This document shows, piece after piece, positions 53,604 through 64,000 of a stretch of DNA of 64,000 bases (its first letter is position 1; each line of letters starts with the position of its first letter). The DNA lies in the NCBI GenBank assembly GCA_019914995.1, contig CM034141.1, positions 6,488,001 through 6,552,000 on the forward strand, in the 5' to 3' direction. The translations under genes and the position numbers were made by a program. Under the pieces are notes generated by a model. It searched no databases. It was not told where the DNA came from and saw nothing but the letters and a program-made list of their open reading frames with translations. Source of the stretch: Acanthochlamys bracteata (lineage: Eukaryota; Streptophyta; Magnoliopsida; Pandanales; Velloziaceae).

Positions 53604-55692
53604 CTACCATTTTCTTACAAGAGTTATGGTCTTTTCATCTAATTTTCTCCGCTTGCATGGTGAAAAAGTTGGGTAAGAATTTGTTTGTGAACCAACCGTT
53701 GTTTCATCACTCTTGTAACTCCTGCATGCAGCTGCGTCAAGCACATCAATTGGACTCTGTGGCACTGATGAAGTTGCAGGACTAGCGTTCTTATGAATTC
53801 TATTCCGCACTAATATAACATGTTGAATCACCTCAATGCATTTCAATACTCTCTCCTGCAATGATGAACCTTGTTAAAATGATTCAATTCTTTAAAAGAG
53901 GAAGCACACATGTCCTTTGGATAAAAAGTTGATAACCATGCCCACCTTTCTTACATATTTACAGCTAGTCAAAGCTTTGTCAAGATCTACAGCTTGGGAC
54001 TCCCCTAATACTGATAAAGCCACAGCTGCAGCAACTTCTGAAGGTATGAATGATAAGAAATCTATTTCTGCATTACAGAAAACAAGACCAAAATTTCAGC
54101 ATAAATTTTAATCACTTTCACTAGGCTACCATTTATAAGAAATTATAATTTCAAGCATCTTATGATTACCTTACCTCTAACTGTGCTCAATACAAGTTCC
54201 ACTGCTCTAGAGAGGGCACATTTGTGTGGGGAATTCTTGCCATTGAACTGGTAGAGAAAGTAATCTATGAACGAGAACGGAGTAACTGCTTGCATTCTCC
54301 ACTTAAGGGTGCCAAGCACTAGGAGCTCCATTCTCTGAATAGTCCTAGCTTGGAAAACATATCTTGCTTCGGCTATCTGACAAGTTCAATGGATAAGCAA
54401 AAAAGGAAGTGAATTAAATGACTCGATTTCATCAGAGAACATTCGTGTTTGATCTTAATTTCACCTGTAGATCAAGAGATAGAGGGACTTCAGTCTCCTC
54501 TACCTTTGCACCTAAAGATAAGCAAGCAACGGATAATAACTGAGTCATCCAAGCCTTACCTTGCTGAAATTATAACAATGCCAGAGGTTAGCTTTTGGAT
54601 AAGCTATATATGTTGCATCATTTACATACAGCACACAAAGCCATACTAGAAGGAAGGCAGTAAAATGGTTCTTACAGGAAGCTCATAGGCTGAGAGAAAT
54701 CGATCCAAGTAATTTACAGAGAGATAAGCACTCAATGGTCTGAATCCGTAATGTGCATGAACCTGCTGATTAGATGCCAGTCATCAGGATCAAAGCAAGT
54801 TTATTAAGGAGAAAGAACAAAAAAGAATTCAGACAATTTAGCAAATAGTCAATTAAGATGAATCAGTGAAAACAATAGCAAATTCACTAGACAGGATGCA
54901 TGTAAGCAATGAAATTAATTGAAGTTTTCTTGAATCAAAACCTCCAATAACTACAATGAGGTAACTGATTAACAGGACATCTTTTTCTGCAGATGGTCTG
55001 CATTTAAAGCACAAATTAATGGACATGGAAAAACTTCATCTTCCAACGTTAGTTTACATATGAGCAACAAAAAACTATACAATGAACATAATGAAGAAGC
55101 AACTTTTCAACAGAAAATCACTAGTTAGTAAAAAAGGGAGCATAAAAGTATCCACATTCACCATCTGGCTTCTTATCAATTTCTTTTTTTTCCCTATAAA
55201 ATTAATTAAAAGGCAATAAAAAAACCTAAACCTGCATCACCCAACAAATTAAAAACACATCAAACTCCATTCTTGATCAATCAAACGAGAAATTCAGTAC
55301 AAAATAATAATAAGATAAAAAACTGAAGGGTTGAGAAAAATCCAAATAAAAAGAAGAAAATTGGGGAGAAGTTTGCCAACCTTGAAAATCCAATCAATGG
55401 CGTCTCTTCTGATGGAGAGGTCAAGAGAACCAGCGAGAAGCCGAGAAGTATAATCTTCTCTAGGCAAATGCTGAACTTCTCTCTCCACCAAAAGCTCCAA
55501 GAGATCATCCGACTGAATAGGAAAACCCATGAAAAATTCTCCACAACCTAAAGAACTACTGGTTTGTCTGCCACTATTCTCCACGACACCAAGCTCTCCC
55601 TCTCCTTCATCATCACCATCATCTAAGCCCAGAACACTGTTATTGTCCTCAGCACACAGAAGAATGGAAGAGAAGTCATAGCTCATACCCAT
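53604..55692 (-). CDS. CYCD2: D-type cyclin, CYCD2/CYCD4 group
   Basis: G1/S cyclin that partners CDKA and phosphorylates retinoblastoma-related protein. Exons (high to low): 55692-55381, 54762-54676, 54563-54465, 54376-54175, 54067-53946, 53855-53604, giving 357 residues, close to Arabidopsis CYCD2;1 (361). Visible: the RB-binding LxCxE motif LLCAE at residues 11-15 in [16 protein letters not shown]; cyclin box N from DAIDWIFK and [20 protein letters not shown] through [20 protein letters not shown] to [19 protein letters not shown]; the cyclin C part with [17 protein letters not shown]; and a PEST-like Ser/Thr/Pro-rich tail ending [14 protein letters not shown]. Splice sites and phases are consistent throughout and no disruption is seen. 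Assignment between CYCD2 and CYCD4 is not settled by inspection. Confidence 0.94.
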
Positions 55693-56579
55693 TCCTTTCT
55701 CTAACCAAAAGAAAGAAACAGACTGGTTTGATTTATTTTCTCAATCAAAAATGGGATTTTTATGGATTTTTCTCTGGAAACAGATTGTTTGGTAAATGGA
55801 AGTTGAGTACAGAAAGGATTTTATTTGGTATTCCTGAAGATTTTGGCTTGTTTCCCCTCTCCCTCTCTCTAGTCTTGGATGAGATGTTAAAGCAAAAAAC
55901 CGGAGTTTTTTCGGCAGTGTAGAGACAGACTCTACATACACACAGGAGAAAAGATAGGCCTTTTGTAGGGTATAATATATAGTACAGAGGAGGAAAGAAA
56001 GTTTTGAGAGGCAATGTTGGAAACAAACTCAGAAACTGGTATTTTAGTATTTTGCAAATTAGATCAACAAAATCTTCATTTAGCAGATCATCAAAAGATA
56101 ATATTTTGCAATTTCTTATTTAGGCAATTTGCAACTTGGTTCTCATAGAGTTCTGAAGAGTTAACAATTTCACCTTCCTAGTAGAATCTAACAAATTTAA
56201 TGTGCCATGGTGACCATTTGTATTTAGATGAACTTCACCTTTAAGAAGGGTTGAATAACTTGGATCATGTGCCACCTCCTCTTAGTGCGTAATTCTACTT
56301 TTTTCCGCCATATTTTGAATTTTCAATAGTTCATATATTTCAATTATATAAAGAACTCAGAATTTTATTTCTACATGTGAAACTCTAATTTTAACTTTTT
56401 TATTTGCACACTTTCTAATACAATTATATTTTTCAATTTTTAACACACTTTTAAAAATTATTAAAATACAAATACTAAACTCCATTTCTATTTTATTTTT
56501 CAAAAAACTCTACTTTCTACTTTTTGTTTGTACGAAACTTAGTTACGGACATTTAAAACATGTCTTTAATTAATGTTAG
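55693..56579. other. Cyclin D promoter region and spacer
   Basis: No coding exons seen. A TATA-like CTATATATTATA on the minus strand (about 55970-55982) lies about 285 bases upstream of the cyclin ATG and could be its core promoter. An AT-rich repeat copy follows at 56320-56530. Confidence 0.45.
56320..56530 (-). repeat. AT-rich dispersed repeat, family B (copy 2)
   Basis: Reverse-complement relative of 5275-5490, sharing the motif order. It ends about 45 bases before the copia target site. Confidence 0.5.
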
Positions 56580-56767
56580 TGAAACGATTTGAGTGAAAAA
56601 AAAATATGATAAAATTGATAATAATAGTTGATGATGAGTTTACATTCAATAGCTACATATATATAGCTAATCATAAGAGTCTAACTAATAAACATAATCA
56701 ATGTGGGACTAAAGTAATACTAAATGGGCCAAAATAAAATGGGCCTATAAATTTATATAATCTAACA
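56580..56767 (-). repeat. Copia 3' LTR
   Basis: 188 bases, starts TGAAACGATTTGAG and ends TATAATCTAACA on the plus strand (TG...CA). It differs from the other LTR at about 7 positions (3.7%). Confidence 0.95.
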
Positions 56768-56782
56768 CGCCCCCTCAAACTC
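56768..56782 (-). other. Polypurine tract of the copia element
   Basis: On the minus strand GAGTTTGAGGGGGCG directly precedes the 3' LTR, the expected place for plus-strand priming. Confidence 0.75.
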
Positions 56783-59700
56783 ATGGAGGATCAAGCAACA
56801 TGAGTTTGCCCAATAATAGCTGAAATCTCGGTGTAGAATGTGCCTTTGTAAAGAAATCTGCCAGTTGATCAGTTAAAATCACATGTGGTAAGAAAATAAT
56901 GCCTGATAGAAAATGTTCACGAACAAAATGACAATCAATCTCAATGTGTTTCGTCCGTTCATGAAAAACTGGATTGCTTGCAATCTGAATAGCACTTCGA
57001 TTGTCACAGTATAAAGGTGTAGATCCTGTAAGTGTAATGCCCATATCAGACAGCAATCTACGCACATGAATAATCTCTCTAGTAGTAACAGCCATAGCTC
57101 TATACTGCATACTCGTCAGAGAAGAACATGCAACCATCGCCTGTTTTTTACTACGCCACGAGATCAACGAGTCACCAAGAAACAAACAGAAAACTGTAGT
57201 AGAAGTGGTTGGATCACCGCATGATCCGAAAAGGCTCAAGCTCCAAATTTGATGTAGAAGACATAAAAAGTGAGCGAGTAATCGTACTCAAGATATCGAG
57301 AATTCGCGAGAAAGCACTATAATGTACCGATCGAGGTTAGAGACAAACCGACCGACAATACTAATCGCATGAGAAATATCCGACCTCGTCAAACAAAGAT
57401 ATACTGGTCGACCAACTAATCGCTGTTTCTATACTAGGATGTGAGAGCCTCACCGCAGGGGACGACGAAGCTTCACATGAAGCTCCATAGAGTGTCAATT
57501 GTCTTACTATCCGATATATCTTGATCCAATAATATCCGAGGCATACTTTTGTTGAGAAATAAGAATACCTCTATTACCCTGAGCAATCTCCAATCCAAGA
57601 AAATAACGTAAGTGACCAAGATCTTTCATCCAAAATTTGAAGATGTCTTTGAGTTCTTTGCTATTCTCTTTGAATCATCTGTTATAATCATATCATCTAC
57701 ATATAACAATAGAAGTACCCTCCCCTGCGGTGAGGACCATACAAATAAGGAGTGATCCTGAGAACTATGCTGAAAACCTGCCTCTGTAATGGCTCGTCTA
57801 AAACACTCAAACCAAGCTCTAGGAGCCTGTTTGAGTCCATAAATAGCACAACGGCCGACATACATGACCTGGTAGTGTAGAAAGACCTGGGGGAGGCTGC
57901 ATATAAACAATCTCGGATAAAGTACCATGAAGAAATGCATTCTTCACGTCCATCTGATAAAGAGGCCAACGATTGCAAAGAATAACTAATAAAGTACGAA
58001 CTGTGGTTATCTGAGCTACATGAGCAAATGTCTCATCATAATCAATTCCATGCTCCTGAGTAAATCCTCGAGCAACAAGACGAGCCTTATGCCGCTCAAT
58101 AGATCCGTCGGGTTTATATTTGATTTTGAAAACTCATTTACAACTAATAGTCTGAGCTCCCTCTGGAAGTGGGACAACATCCCAAGTACATGTCTCCTGA
58201 AAAGCATGAAACTCCTCTGCTATAGCCTTCTGCCATTCAGGGTACTGAATTGCTTCTTGATAAGAATTGGGCTCTCGAGTAGTGTGTATAGAAGTAAGAA
58301 AAGAATGAAACTGTGAAGAATAAGAGGACAATGTGGCAAAGCCGAACCTATCTGGTGGACCAGAACAATCTGGAGTAAACCGATCTGGTGGTCTGTGAAC
58401 TCGTTGTGACTGACGAGTTTGTGGTGGTGAAGGTGGATGTGAGGGCGGTGATGAAGGTGAAGATAGTGAACTCGAAGTAGAAGAAGAATATGAAGGATTC
58501 TCATGTGCCATCGTCGGAACTATCGTAGAAGGGACTGTACTATTAGAAGAAAGTAAAGGAGTTGGATCAATGGAAACATTAGAACACTAAGTAGATGATG
58601 TAGAAGTATGTGTGTCTGGTGATGTTAAAAATTCGACGTCAGGAGATGTAGAAAAATAAGGTATATTTTTAAGAAATGTGACATGTCGAGAAATACGAAG
58701 ACGACGAGCCAAAGGATCATAACAACGATATCCTTTATGCTCGAAACTAATGCCAAGAAGGACACACTTAGCTGAAGTAGCAGACAGTTTTGTGCGCTCA
58801 GTCGGAGGAAGAAGAACAAAACAAGTACATCCAAAAGTGCGAAGCATGCTATAGTCAGGAGAAGATGAAAAAAGACTCTAATGAGGAGTCTTGCCAGATA
58901 AAACAGATGATGGAGTGATATTGATAAGATTAACTGACGTAAGAATTGCCTCTGCCCAAAAAGTTTGAGGTACAGAATAGGATAGTAAAAGAGCACGAGC
59001 AGTCTCCAAAATGTGGCGATGATTGCGTTCTGCTACTCCATTCTATTCATGAGTGTAAGGACATGACTGCTGAAAAAGGGTACCATGAGACTGTAAGATA
59101 GATCTCATGGTAGATGACAGATACTCACGAGCACAATCAGAACGAAAAATTTTAACTCTACAGTTAAACTGAGTATGGATCATAACGGTGAATCGATTAT
59201 AAATAGAAGGAAGATCCGACCAGGTGCGCGTATGAGATAAACCAAAGTGTAACGAGTGTAATCATCAATAAAACTTACATAATAGAATAGGTGCGGGCCC
59301 CAAATGTCAGAATGAACTAACTCAAAAGGACGTTTGGTTTTAGATAAACTTTTAGGGAAAGGAAGAGTTAAATGTTTTGCCAATTTACAACCTGTACATG
59401 CAGATAGTGGTGAAAAAGGCCCTTTTCCGAAAGCTCCACTTTGAAATAAATTTTTAGTCGAGATTGTAAAATATGACCCAAACGTTTATGCCACAAATCG
59501 TGATAGATGAAATAAAAGAAAGACAACTAATAGTGGAAGGATTAGATAAAAGAATATGAAGATATTCTAAATAATAGAGTCGTCCCTTTCTACGAGCACA
59601 ACCAATCGTTTGGCCAGTATGAGGATCCTTTATATTGCAAGTAATAGAATCAAAAGTAACAATGAATCCACTCTCGCAAAGCTCACGATGGATATAAGAT

Positions 59701-60273
59701 TAAAAGTAATGCTTGGAACATGTAGGACAAAGGGTAAAGTTAGAGTATCTGAAATAAGACATCCAGATTTGGTAATGAGTAATTGAGAACCATCGGCTGT
59801 GTGTAGGGATGAAAAATGTGATGGTAAAGATGTAGTTTTGGATAATAAAGACTCATTCGAAGTCATGTGATGAGAAGCACCAGAATCTAATATCCAAGAA
59901 GAAGACATACCTAGAGAGGCAGAAAAAGCAGATATAGAGGAGCCAACAAATGATGACTGTTGTTGAAACTGGAGCTCTAGTTGAGTAAGACGATACTTAA
60001 TATCTGAAAAATCAGGAGAGATCTGACAATCTGCCGGTGCACTATCAACGATATGTGCTTGAGGATCTTGAGAGCAATTTGAAGAAAAGAAAGCCTTCAC
60101 CTTCATTTGCTCTCGATATTGTAAAAATAAATGTGGATAAAGTTAAAAACAACTATCCACAATATGACCAAATTTGCGACAATGAGAACAAAATATGGTC
60201 ATGCTGATTACAGACTAGACCGAAAAAAAAAAAATTTTAATTTGAAACTTGAGAAAATTTTCAACATCGAATG

Positions 60274-60285
60274 GCTCTGATACCA
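60274..60285 (-). other. Copia primer-binding site (initiator Met tRNA)
   Basis: On the minus strand TGGTATCAGAGC directly follows the 5' LTR. This is the classic plant copia site complementary to the 3' end of initiator methionine tRNA. Confidence 0.9.
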
Positions 60286-60473
60286 TGAAACGAATTGAGA
60301 GAAAAAAAAATATAATAAAATTGATAATAATAGTTGATGATGAGTTTACATTCAATAGCTACATATATATAGCTAATCATAAGAGTCTAACTAATAAATA
60401 TAATTAATGTGGGACTAAAATAATACTAAATGGGCCAAAATAAAATGGGCCTATAAATTCATATAATCTAACA
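60286..60473 (-). repeat. Copia 5' LTR
   Basis: 188 bases, starts TGAAACGAATTGAGAG and ends TATAATCTAACA on the plus strand. It is followed by the GTTAG target duplication. Confidence 0.95.
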
Positions 60474-60496
60474 GTTAGAAATTCCATTCTCAAGCA

Positions 60497-60682
60497 GTAG
60501 AACTTCATCACGGTGATCTTGCTACATTTTAGTACGAGAGAAATATTACAACACAATCGAAGTGCTAACTAAGCAGGGCTATGCATCATTGTTTTCTTAT
60601 GTTTTTATAACTATTTGGAAAATTCTCTCTCAAAAATAATAATTCCAATATATCGTAGAACTTCATCACGGTGATCTTTGCT
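60497..60682. repeat. Direct repeat pair next to the copia element
   Basis: GTAGAACTTCATCACGGTGA followed by TCTT(T)GCT occurs at 60497-60523 and 60655-60682, 158 bases apart; both copies are preceded by ATTCCA. The first begins about 20 bases after the copia target duplication. Confidence 0.8.
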
Positions 60683-62149
60683 CCTGGTCAACTATGGTTT
60701 GTATAGTTTAAGACAACATTAAGACGACCAATGAGAGAACAAGGACAGGCAAAGATTGCAGTTTATGTCCAAACTTAAATTAGCACGCTCGAGTTACATC
60801 GTGCATTAAACTTTTATACATAATTGAGTTCCGAAAGTAATCACCTGTATAGTAAAATACAGAAAACCTTTTATATATGCTAAGCTAGAATTTAAAATCC
60901 TTCATCAGCAAAAATTGTGGTGATGTGCATAAGCCATGGCGGATGTTCTGGATGTTTTAATGAGTCTGGTGACTCGGGATTGAAGCTTCAGTTGTTGTTT
61001 ATACGATAATTAATAACGGTAATTAATGGTCGTTGATTTACATGTGATAGACAACAGGCTAAGAACTTATATAATCGTCTTTTAACAGTATTTTTTATAT
61101 CTAGATAATAAAACAGAGCGCATTATTAACTGTTTGTAGGAAGAAATGTTTGACCAAAGGAATCATGTTAATAAATTTCTGCATTCACAAGAAGTTAATT
61201 ATGCAAAGCTGTGAAGCAACAAATGGAGGGAAGTTATCAGGTGAATAAAGAAGAAGAAAATTGCTCATGAGCTTCTTCCATGTGGAACCAAGTCTCTTTT
61301 AAGTGCCTCACAACAAGGTCGACTACCTTTTATTATTAACATATCGTCGGGTGTTAGAACCAAGAAGAACAATACTTTTTACGCATATGTAAACTTACCA
61401 TTCATTTCCCTCTACCTCTAAAGCCAGAGAGGCAATTCGATGACTTGGCTTTTCAGTGGTTGGCAACTATTTAAGTAAAAAAGCTTCTACCTCCCTCGAT
61501 GCAATTCAAAAGCTTTGAGCCCAAATCTCAATGAATGAGTAGTCATGTGGGTGTCATTTATAAGTGTTTTTTGAGTTTTTAGAATGATCAAACACATGAG
61601 CACCCTAGTATTTATTAGTTTTTGCGACCAAGTTATATATTAAAAATGGTAAAAAGTGCAGTACTTCTAAAGTAAAACATGCAGTAGGTATGTAGCAATA
61701 CACAAGTGCAGGTTGGCACAAAAATGAGTTACCAAGGCGTGATAATATGGAATTCAAGGTACCAAACCAAGTGCTACAGTCTCTCTTTGTTTTGTTGATT
61801 GTTTGAGCACGGATGGCCTATGCTTGAGTCGAAGATGCTGGAGTATGTAATGTAAAGCCATAATAATAAATCCATTAAAATGGAGTCGGAACATTAAAAA
61901 TCCATCCAACGTTAATCCCACGAGGTTAAGGAATTTCGTAGGCTCCAGATGACCAGTATGTGTTTTGAGCCCTTACAAATGGACTACTATAAAATTCCAA
62001 TGTCACAGTAATGTTAATTGCATCGGCCATGAGATATACACTCGAGGGGAATACTGTTCTATAAATATCAAAAAAGAAAATTCTGTGAATTTAGCTCAAA
62101 AATGCACCGACAAAGGTACATAGAGCTTAATTAACAGTCCATTCGTTTC

Positions 62150-62335
62150 GTTCCAACATTTAATTTTTTAATTTCTAATAAACTTTCTATAAATTCAAAT
62201 TTTATAAAAATTTAAAAATTTATATATCATAAAATTTTGTTATTATATATTTATTTTTGAAATATTTTTTATTTAAAAAAATTTCTCTCATAAGAACTTC
62301 AAATCCTTCCAATAAACTTAACTTCAAAATAATCT
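62150..62335. repeat. AT-rich dispersed repeat, family A (diverged)
   Basis: Alternating T-run/A-run block with TTTATAAAAATTTAAAAATT and AAAATTTTGTTATTATATAT, resembling the other family A copies. Ends uncertain. Confidence 0.4.
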
Positions 62336-63154
62336 AAACAATAACCATATACATATAATCAACTCATAAATACAAGAATAGGGTTGTCCGAAGCAAGCAT
62401 ACCTGCAGATGGTGCACACATGGCCCAAGGAACAGAGACACACATTAGATAGATTCGTACCTGTAGTATATAAGAAATGCCAACCTTACAACTTGTGTTA
62501 AAATGCAGCGTAGTTTAAATACCTATTGTCACGATTAAAAGTACAAACGTACAGTTTAGAAAATTTTCAGATTTTAAATAGCAGAAGCAACAAAACAAGA
62601 TATCACACTCAAAGATATCATCATACTCAAAGTAAGTGCAAGATTTAAAGATTGCCGTCCAACTCACAAAGCTTTTGTGTGCTAGATTTACGCCCCTTCA
62701 ATGTGCGCATCTGTAACTTGTCATCATAGACAACAAAACCAGAACACTAAAGAGGGAAAAAAAACATCTGAAAAACACATCTCATTATCAACATATATTC
62801 AGAAGTAACAGAATTAAATTTCAGGGTGGGTTGATTGAGCACAATGGTCATGAAAAAGTTTTATAAATGTCGGTATGTTGTCTGTACCATCAGGCAGACT
62901 AACTTCATCATCGATAAAGCCTAATACGGCGTGGTCTAAATTGGCGGAGGCATATGAGACAGAATAAACTAGAAGAAAATAAAATCTAAGCAAATGGAGA
63001 ACATACAACCATCAAATATATAGTATCCAACAGTTCCAGGGTAGCTGAGATAGCAATACCACAACATAAAAGGTTTAACAGAATGACAAGAAGCATATCA
63101 AACATCTAGTCCAGTCTGCCTCCTACAAGAGGAGGCACATCAGTGCAGCCTTCA

Positions 63155-63376
63155 CTATGCTTCATCTATTTGATCCTGCACAAGTTAAATATTGGTTATA
63201 TTCTGAACACTATAAAACTTGCACCAAGACTGTACAATTTAGGAGCCAAAACAAAGTACCTGTGTATCTGAAGTCCAAAGAGTGAGGTTGTCACGCAGCA
63301 GTTGCATGATGAGTGTGCTATCCTTGTATGACTCTTCCCCAAGACTATCCAGTTCAGAAATAGCTTCCTCAAAAGC
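63155..63376 (-). CDS. 14-3-3 protein (general regulatory factor), C-terminal exons only
   Basis: 14-3-3 proteins are dimeric phosphoserine/phosphothreonine-binding adaptors. Two coding exons are present: 63376-63260 (39 residues, [20 protein letters not shown] then [19 protein letters not shown], the helix 8-9 signature of the family) and 63175-63155 (DQIDEA and stop). The upstream exons lie beyond the right edge, so at least 620 bases of intron are in the window. The short acidic tail differs between family members and would help in naming the isoform. Splice sites are canonical and phase 0. No disruption in the visible part. Confidence 0.92.
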
Positions 63377-64000
63377 CTATAGCAAATCAGGTTCCAAAAA
63401 ACATTATAATAGGAATATGCTAAACAGTAGTAAAAAGGCGCTCGGTGTTGGCGTTCTTTCTCTCAGTCATATTTACTTATTTATCAAGTGCCAATAGAAG
63501 TTCAATTCACTGAAGCTGCAACCACCAGTTTTACACATTCCATGAAACGTTTGACCCAACATGTACTTCTGAATTAATCTAATTTGTGAGTCTTGATATA
63601 AATTCTGAGTTTTGTTTCTAATTAGCGCCAGGACTCGTCTTGGACATGGGCTTCCCCCCTCCAATCCAACTTGTTAGAATTCTCGTGCATTATGTTGACT
63701 TGGACATATAAACAATTACAGAAACAGGAAACCATGGCATTACCGACTTCATTTACCATGTTCTGTAAGTTATAGCTACACACAGGAAAATATTCCAAAT
63801 GAATTACTGAACCTAGAGCCTCAAAGCTTGGGCGTGATTAGTTTACAGCCAAGATTTAATGATTAATATGAGGTTGTCACAATATTTGTTCACCTTATTT
63901 CTCTTCAAAAGTCTAGTTCAGAATGCTGCAGAAGGTTTAAACATCAGAAGATTCTTGTTTTTCTCTAGTTTTTCTTAGACATGAGGGCAATCTTCACACA
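63377..64000 (-). other. Intron of the truncated 14-3-3 gene
   Basis: Begins with the acceptor CTATAG at 63377-63382 (minus strand). No preceding 14-3-3 exon is recognisable up to 64000, so the whole stretch is taken as intron. Confidence 0.6.

Larger units (their letters stand above)
56580..60473 (-). mobile_element. Ty1/copia LTR retrotransposon, decayed and nearly lacking gag
   Basis: 3894-base element on the minus strand with 188-base LTRs and a GTTAG target duplication (56575-56579 and 60474-60478). Reading from the right: primer-binding site, then a gag zinc knuckle (CSHC-RKFGH) near 60150-60200, aspartic protease with DSGASHHMTS near 59855-59885, integrase pieces (PFELVHSDIWGPH) near 59290-59350 and on to about 58590, reverse transcriptase with [11 protein letters not shown] near 57800-57840 and LLLYVDDMI near 57680-57710, and RNase H (SWRSKKQAMVACSS, LYCDNRSAIQIASNP, ADFFTKA) at 56781-57239. 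Integrase before reverse transcriptase is the copia order. The frame is broken several times, and only about 70 bases separate the primer-binding site from the zinc knuckle, so the capsid part of gag is gone. It cannot be autonomous. Confidence 0.95.
60474..63154. other. Gene-poor spacer and 14-3-3 3' region
   Basis: No convincing coding exons. It holds a short direct repeat (60497-60523 and 60655-60682), an AT-rich family A block at about 62150-62335 and, from about 62650, the probable 3' UTR of the 14-3-3 gene. An open stretch at 62814-63008 on the minus strand has no recognisable family. Confidence 0.5.

Noticed and set aside
62814-63008. 64-codon minus-strand frame downstream of the 14-3-3 stop
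   Set aside because: Falls in the probable 3' UTR; an alternative terminal exon is possible but no support was seen.

Overview
The window is nuclear DNA from a flowering plant, almost certainly a eudicot. It has intron-rich genes with GT-AG introns, AT-rich spacers, plant-specific families (a DYW-type PPR protein, a D-type cyclin, a selenium-binding protein) and a Ty1/copia retrotransposon. I cannot name the species. Gene calls come from splicing the exons by eye and matching to families known from Arabidopsis; no database search was run.

Left part, mostly plus strand: a decayed acyl-activating enzyme gene (1-3765, AAE15/AAE16-like pseudogene); AP-4 complex subunit epsilon (5808-12425, 11 exons); a single-exon DYW-type PPR RNA-editing factor (13014-14885); a selenium-binding protein/methanethiol oxidase (16106-18955, 7 exons); an MCRS1-like FHA-domain protein (20755-27065, 8 exons); S-adenosylhomocysteine hydrolase (28196-30811, 3 exons); and a mitochondrial-type bL28 ribosomal protein (32200-34239, 2 exons).

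Middle: a degenerate hairpin-forming minisatellite (about 34.64-35.91 kb) split by an AT-rich element, then a minus-strand relic of the mRNA-export factor GLE1 (about 36.7-39.6 kb). Next is a 6.1-kb direct tandem duplication (40536-46650 and 46651-about 52776). Each unit carries a complete MHK/CDKF-like protein kinase gene on the minus strand with its promoter and a 0.5-kb hAT-type MITE. The copies are nearly identical, but each has a different single-base frameshift: copy 1 in the kinase domain, copy 2 near the C-terminus. Both share an older C-terminal frameshift. This is either a very recent duplication or an assembly duplication of two haplotypes.

Right part: a CYCD2/CYCD4-type cyclin D (53604-55692, minus, 6 exons); a 3.9-kb copia element with 188-bp LTRs, a 5-bp target duplication and almost no gag (56580-60473, minus); a gene-poor spacer; and the last two coding exons of a 14-3-3 gene (63155-63376, minus) that continues beyond the window.

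The genes look like ordinary independent housekeeping and regulatory loci and do not form a pathway cluster. I found no convincing undescribed biological system. The unusual material is structural: the tandem duplication with reciprocal frameshifts, the hairpin satellite, two relic genes and at least two families of AT-rich dispersed repeats.
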